Below, piece by piece: positions 7,331 to 7,820 of a stretch of 7,820 nt of DNA (position 1 is the first letter of the stretch; each line of letters begins with the position of its first letter). The notes under the pieces were generated by a model. The model was given only the letters and a program-made list of their open reading frames with translations. It had not been told where the DNA came from and did no database searches. A program made the position numbers and the translations under genes. Source of the DNA: an uncultured Fastidiosipila sp. (GTDB lineage: Bacteria > Bacillota > Clostridia > Saccharofermentanales > Fastidiosipilaceae); assembly GCA_938014865.1 (NCBI GenBank), contig CALLQJ010000106.1, forward strand, positions 1 to 7,820, read 5' to 3'.

Positions 7331-7357
7331 TTTCACACTTCCCTTTAAGTGTTGAAA
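7331..7357 (-). promoter_or_regulatory. Bulged inverted repeat upstream of the binding-protein gene
   Basis: TTTCACACTT (7331-7340) and AAGTGTTGAAA (7347-7357) are complementary over ten pairs with a single unpaired base and a six-base spacer. It lies 12 bases upstream of the ribosome binding site, with an AT-rich AATATAAATT (minus strand) between. It could be an operator overlapping the promoter or a leader hairpin; the sequence does not tell which. I could not identify a convincing -35/-10 pair in 7307-7497. Confidence 0.4.
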
Positions 7358-7484
7358 CCTTTTAAATCTTGTGCCGCTGCAGAAAAGTGTTTTTCCTCTC
7401 CGCCGGCTCTGTATCCGATGCATTTCGGCATAAGAATGCCCGAGAGACTGTCTTTATGCTTTGACAAACTCTTTTTAAATCTGC

Positions 7485-7498
7485 TTAAAACGCTTGCT
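7485..7498. promoter_or_regulatory. Candidate LacI-family operator or cre site
   Basis: The + strand 14-mer TTAAAACGCTTGCT contains the core AAnCGnTT (7488-7495) and departs from the TGnAAnCGnTTnCA consensus at two outer positions. It begins the regulator-to-binding-protein gap, touching the regulator stop codon at 7498-7500. LacI-type regulators and CcpA both recognise this kind of half-palindrome, so it may be a site for the regulator encoded just upstream, for CcpA, or both. It is about 180 bases from the binding-protein start. Confidence 0.4.
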
Positions 7499-7820
7499 TA
7501 TGCTTCGTTGATGTCTTTGACCGTACCTCCCGTTTGCAGATGCCCCGGGATCATCACCAGCCGCGGTATATACGTTTTCGGATCTTCGATGGCCTCAAGC
7601 AGAAGCTTGGCCGCTTCGGATCCTAAGCCGACGCTGTCCTGACTCATCGTCGTCAGCATGGGCCGGATCATTCTGCTCAGCAAAATGCCGTCATAGCCTG
7701 TAACACTGATATCGTCCGGAATTTTCAGCCCGCGTTTCTCGATTTCGACGGCACCGCCCAAATACGAAATATCGTCGGGATAAAGAATGCAGGTCGGAGG
7801 ATCATCAAGGTCGAGGATCG
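7498..7820 (-). CDS. LacI-family transcriptional regulator, C-terminal part (5' end outside window)
   Basis: The frame is open from the window edge to a TAA at 7498-7500, giving about 107 C-terminal residues. The TTG near 7761 is an internal Leu. The visible part is the end of the periplasmic-binding-like effector domain of LacI/GalR regulators: P-x-x-C-I-L-Y-P-D-D, then G-L-K-I-P-D-D-I-S-V-T-G-Y-D-G, then P-x-L-T-T-M-S-Q-D and a final G-G-T-V-K. The helix-turn-helix N-terminus lies outside the window. The gene points the same way as the transporter operon and ends 191 bases before it, so it is likely a local repressor relieved by the imported sugar or a product of the phosphorylase. The effector is inferred from context only. 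An operator-like site overlaps its stop codon region. Confidence 0.88.
   Translation of the reverse strand, partial: ILDLDDPPTCILYPDDISYLGGAVEIEKRGLKIPDDISVTGYDGILLSRMIRPMLTTMSQDSVGLGSEAAKLLLEAIEDPKTYIPRLVMIPGHLQTGGTVKDINEA

Noticed and set aside
7307..7423. A 39-codon N-terminal extension of the binding lipoprotein
   Set aside because: The GGAGGA site and the signal peptide both point to the ATG at 7306. The extension has no signal-peptide character and would bury the lipobox about 59 residues from the start.
7427..7440. GGCAT/ATGCC hairpin as a terminator for the regulator gene
   Set aside because: The stem is only five pairs and neither strand has a T-run after it.
7460..7490. A + strand TTGACA followed at 17 bases by CTTAAA, resembling a promoter
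   Set aside because: The -10 match is weak and it would drive transcription antisense into the regulator gene, with no + strand gene downstream.

Overview
The window looks like chromosomal DNA from a low-to-medium-GC Gram-positive anaerobe of the Clostridia type (Lachnospiraceae or relatives). This is inferred from strong GGAGG ribosome binding sites, a lipobox solute-binding protein with a charged tether, a LacI-type regulator and a cellobiose phosphorylase operon without its own ABC ATPase. The species cannot be named from the sequence.

Layout: two + strand genes occupy the left end. The first is the C-terminal part of a protein resembling the reactivating ATPases of B12-dependent radical enzymes (positions 2-634, 5' end outside the window). 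The second is a small HExxH metallopeptidase-like protein of unknown role (657-1223). A 189-base convergent spacer with three candidate terminator hairpins separates them from a minus-strand sugar operon filling the rest of the window.

Read in its own direction, the sugar operon is: the end of a LacI-family regulator gene (7820-7498), a 191-base regulatory gap with a LacI/cre-like operator and a bulged inverted repeat, a lipoprotein solute-binding protein (7306-5882), a 206-base gap holding a very stable stem-loop without a U-tract, a MalF-type permease (5675-4734), a MalG-type permease (4715-3840) and a GH94 cellobiose phosphorylase (3833-1413). The two permeases and the phosphorylase are packed with gaps of 18 and 6 bases.

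The genes make a coherent pathway. The lipoprotein captures a beta-linked glucose disaccharide, most likely cellobiose, and the two permeases import it using an ATPase encoded elsewhere. The cytoplasmic phosphorylase then splits it with phosphate into glucose 1-phosphate and glucose, saving one ATP over hydrolysis. The LacI-type protein probably senses the sugar or a product. I found no clearly undescribed system. The most open questions are the HExxH protein beside the reactivase-like gene, the (EKET)7 tether encoded by a 12-base tandem repeat, and the stem-loop between the binding protein and permease genes.
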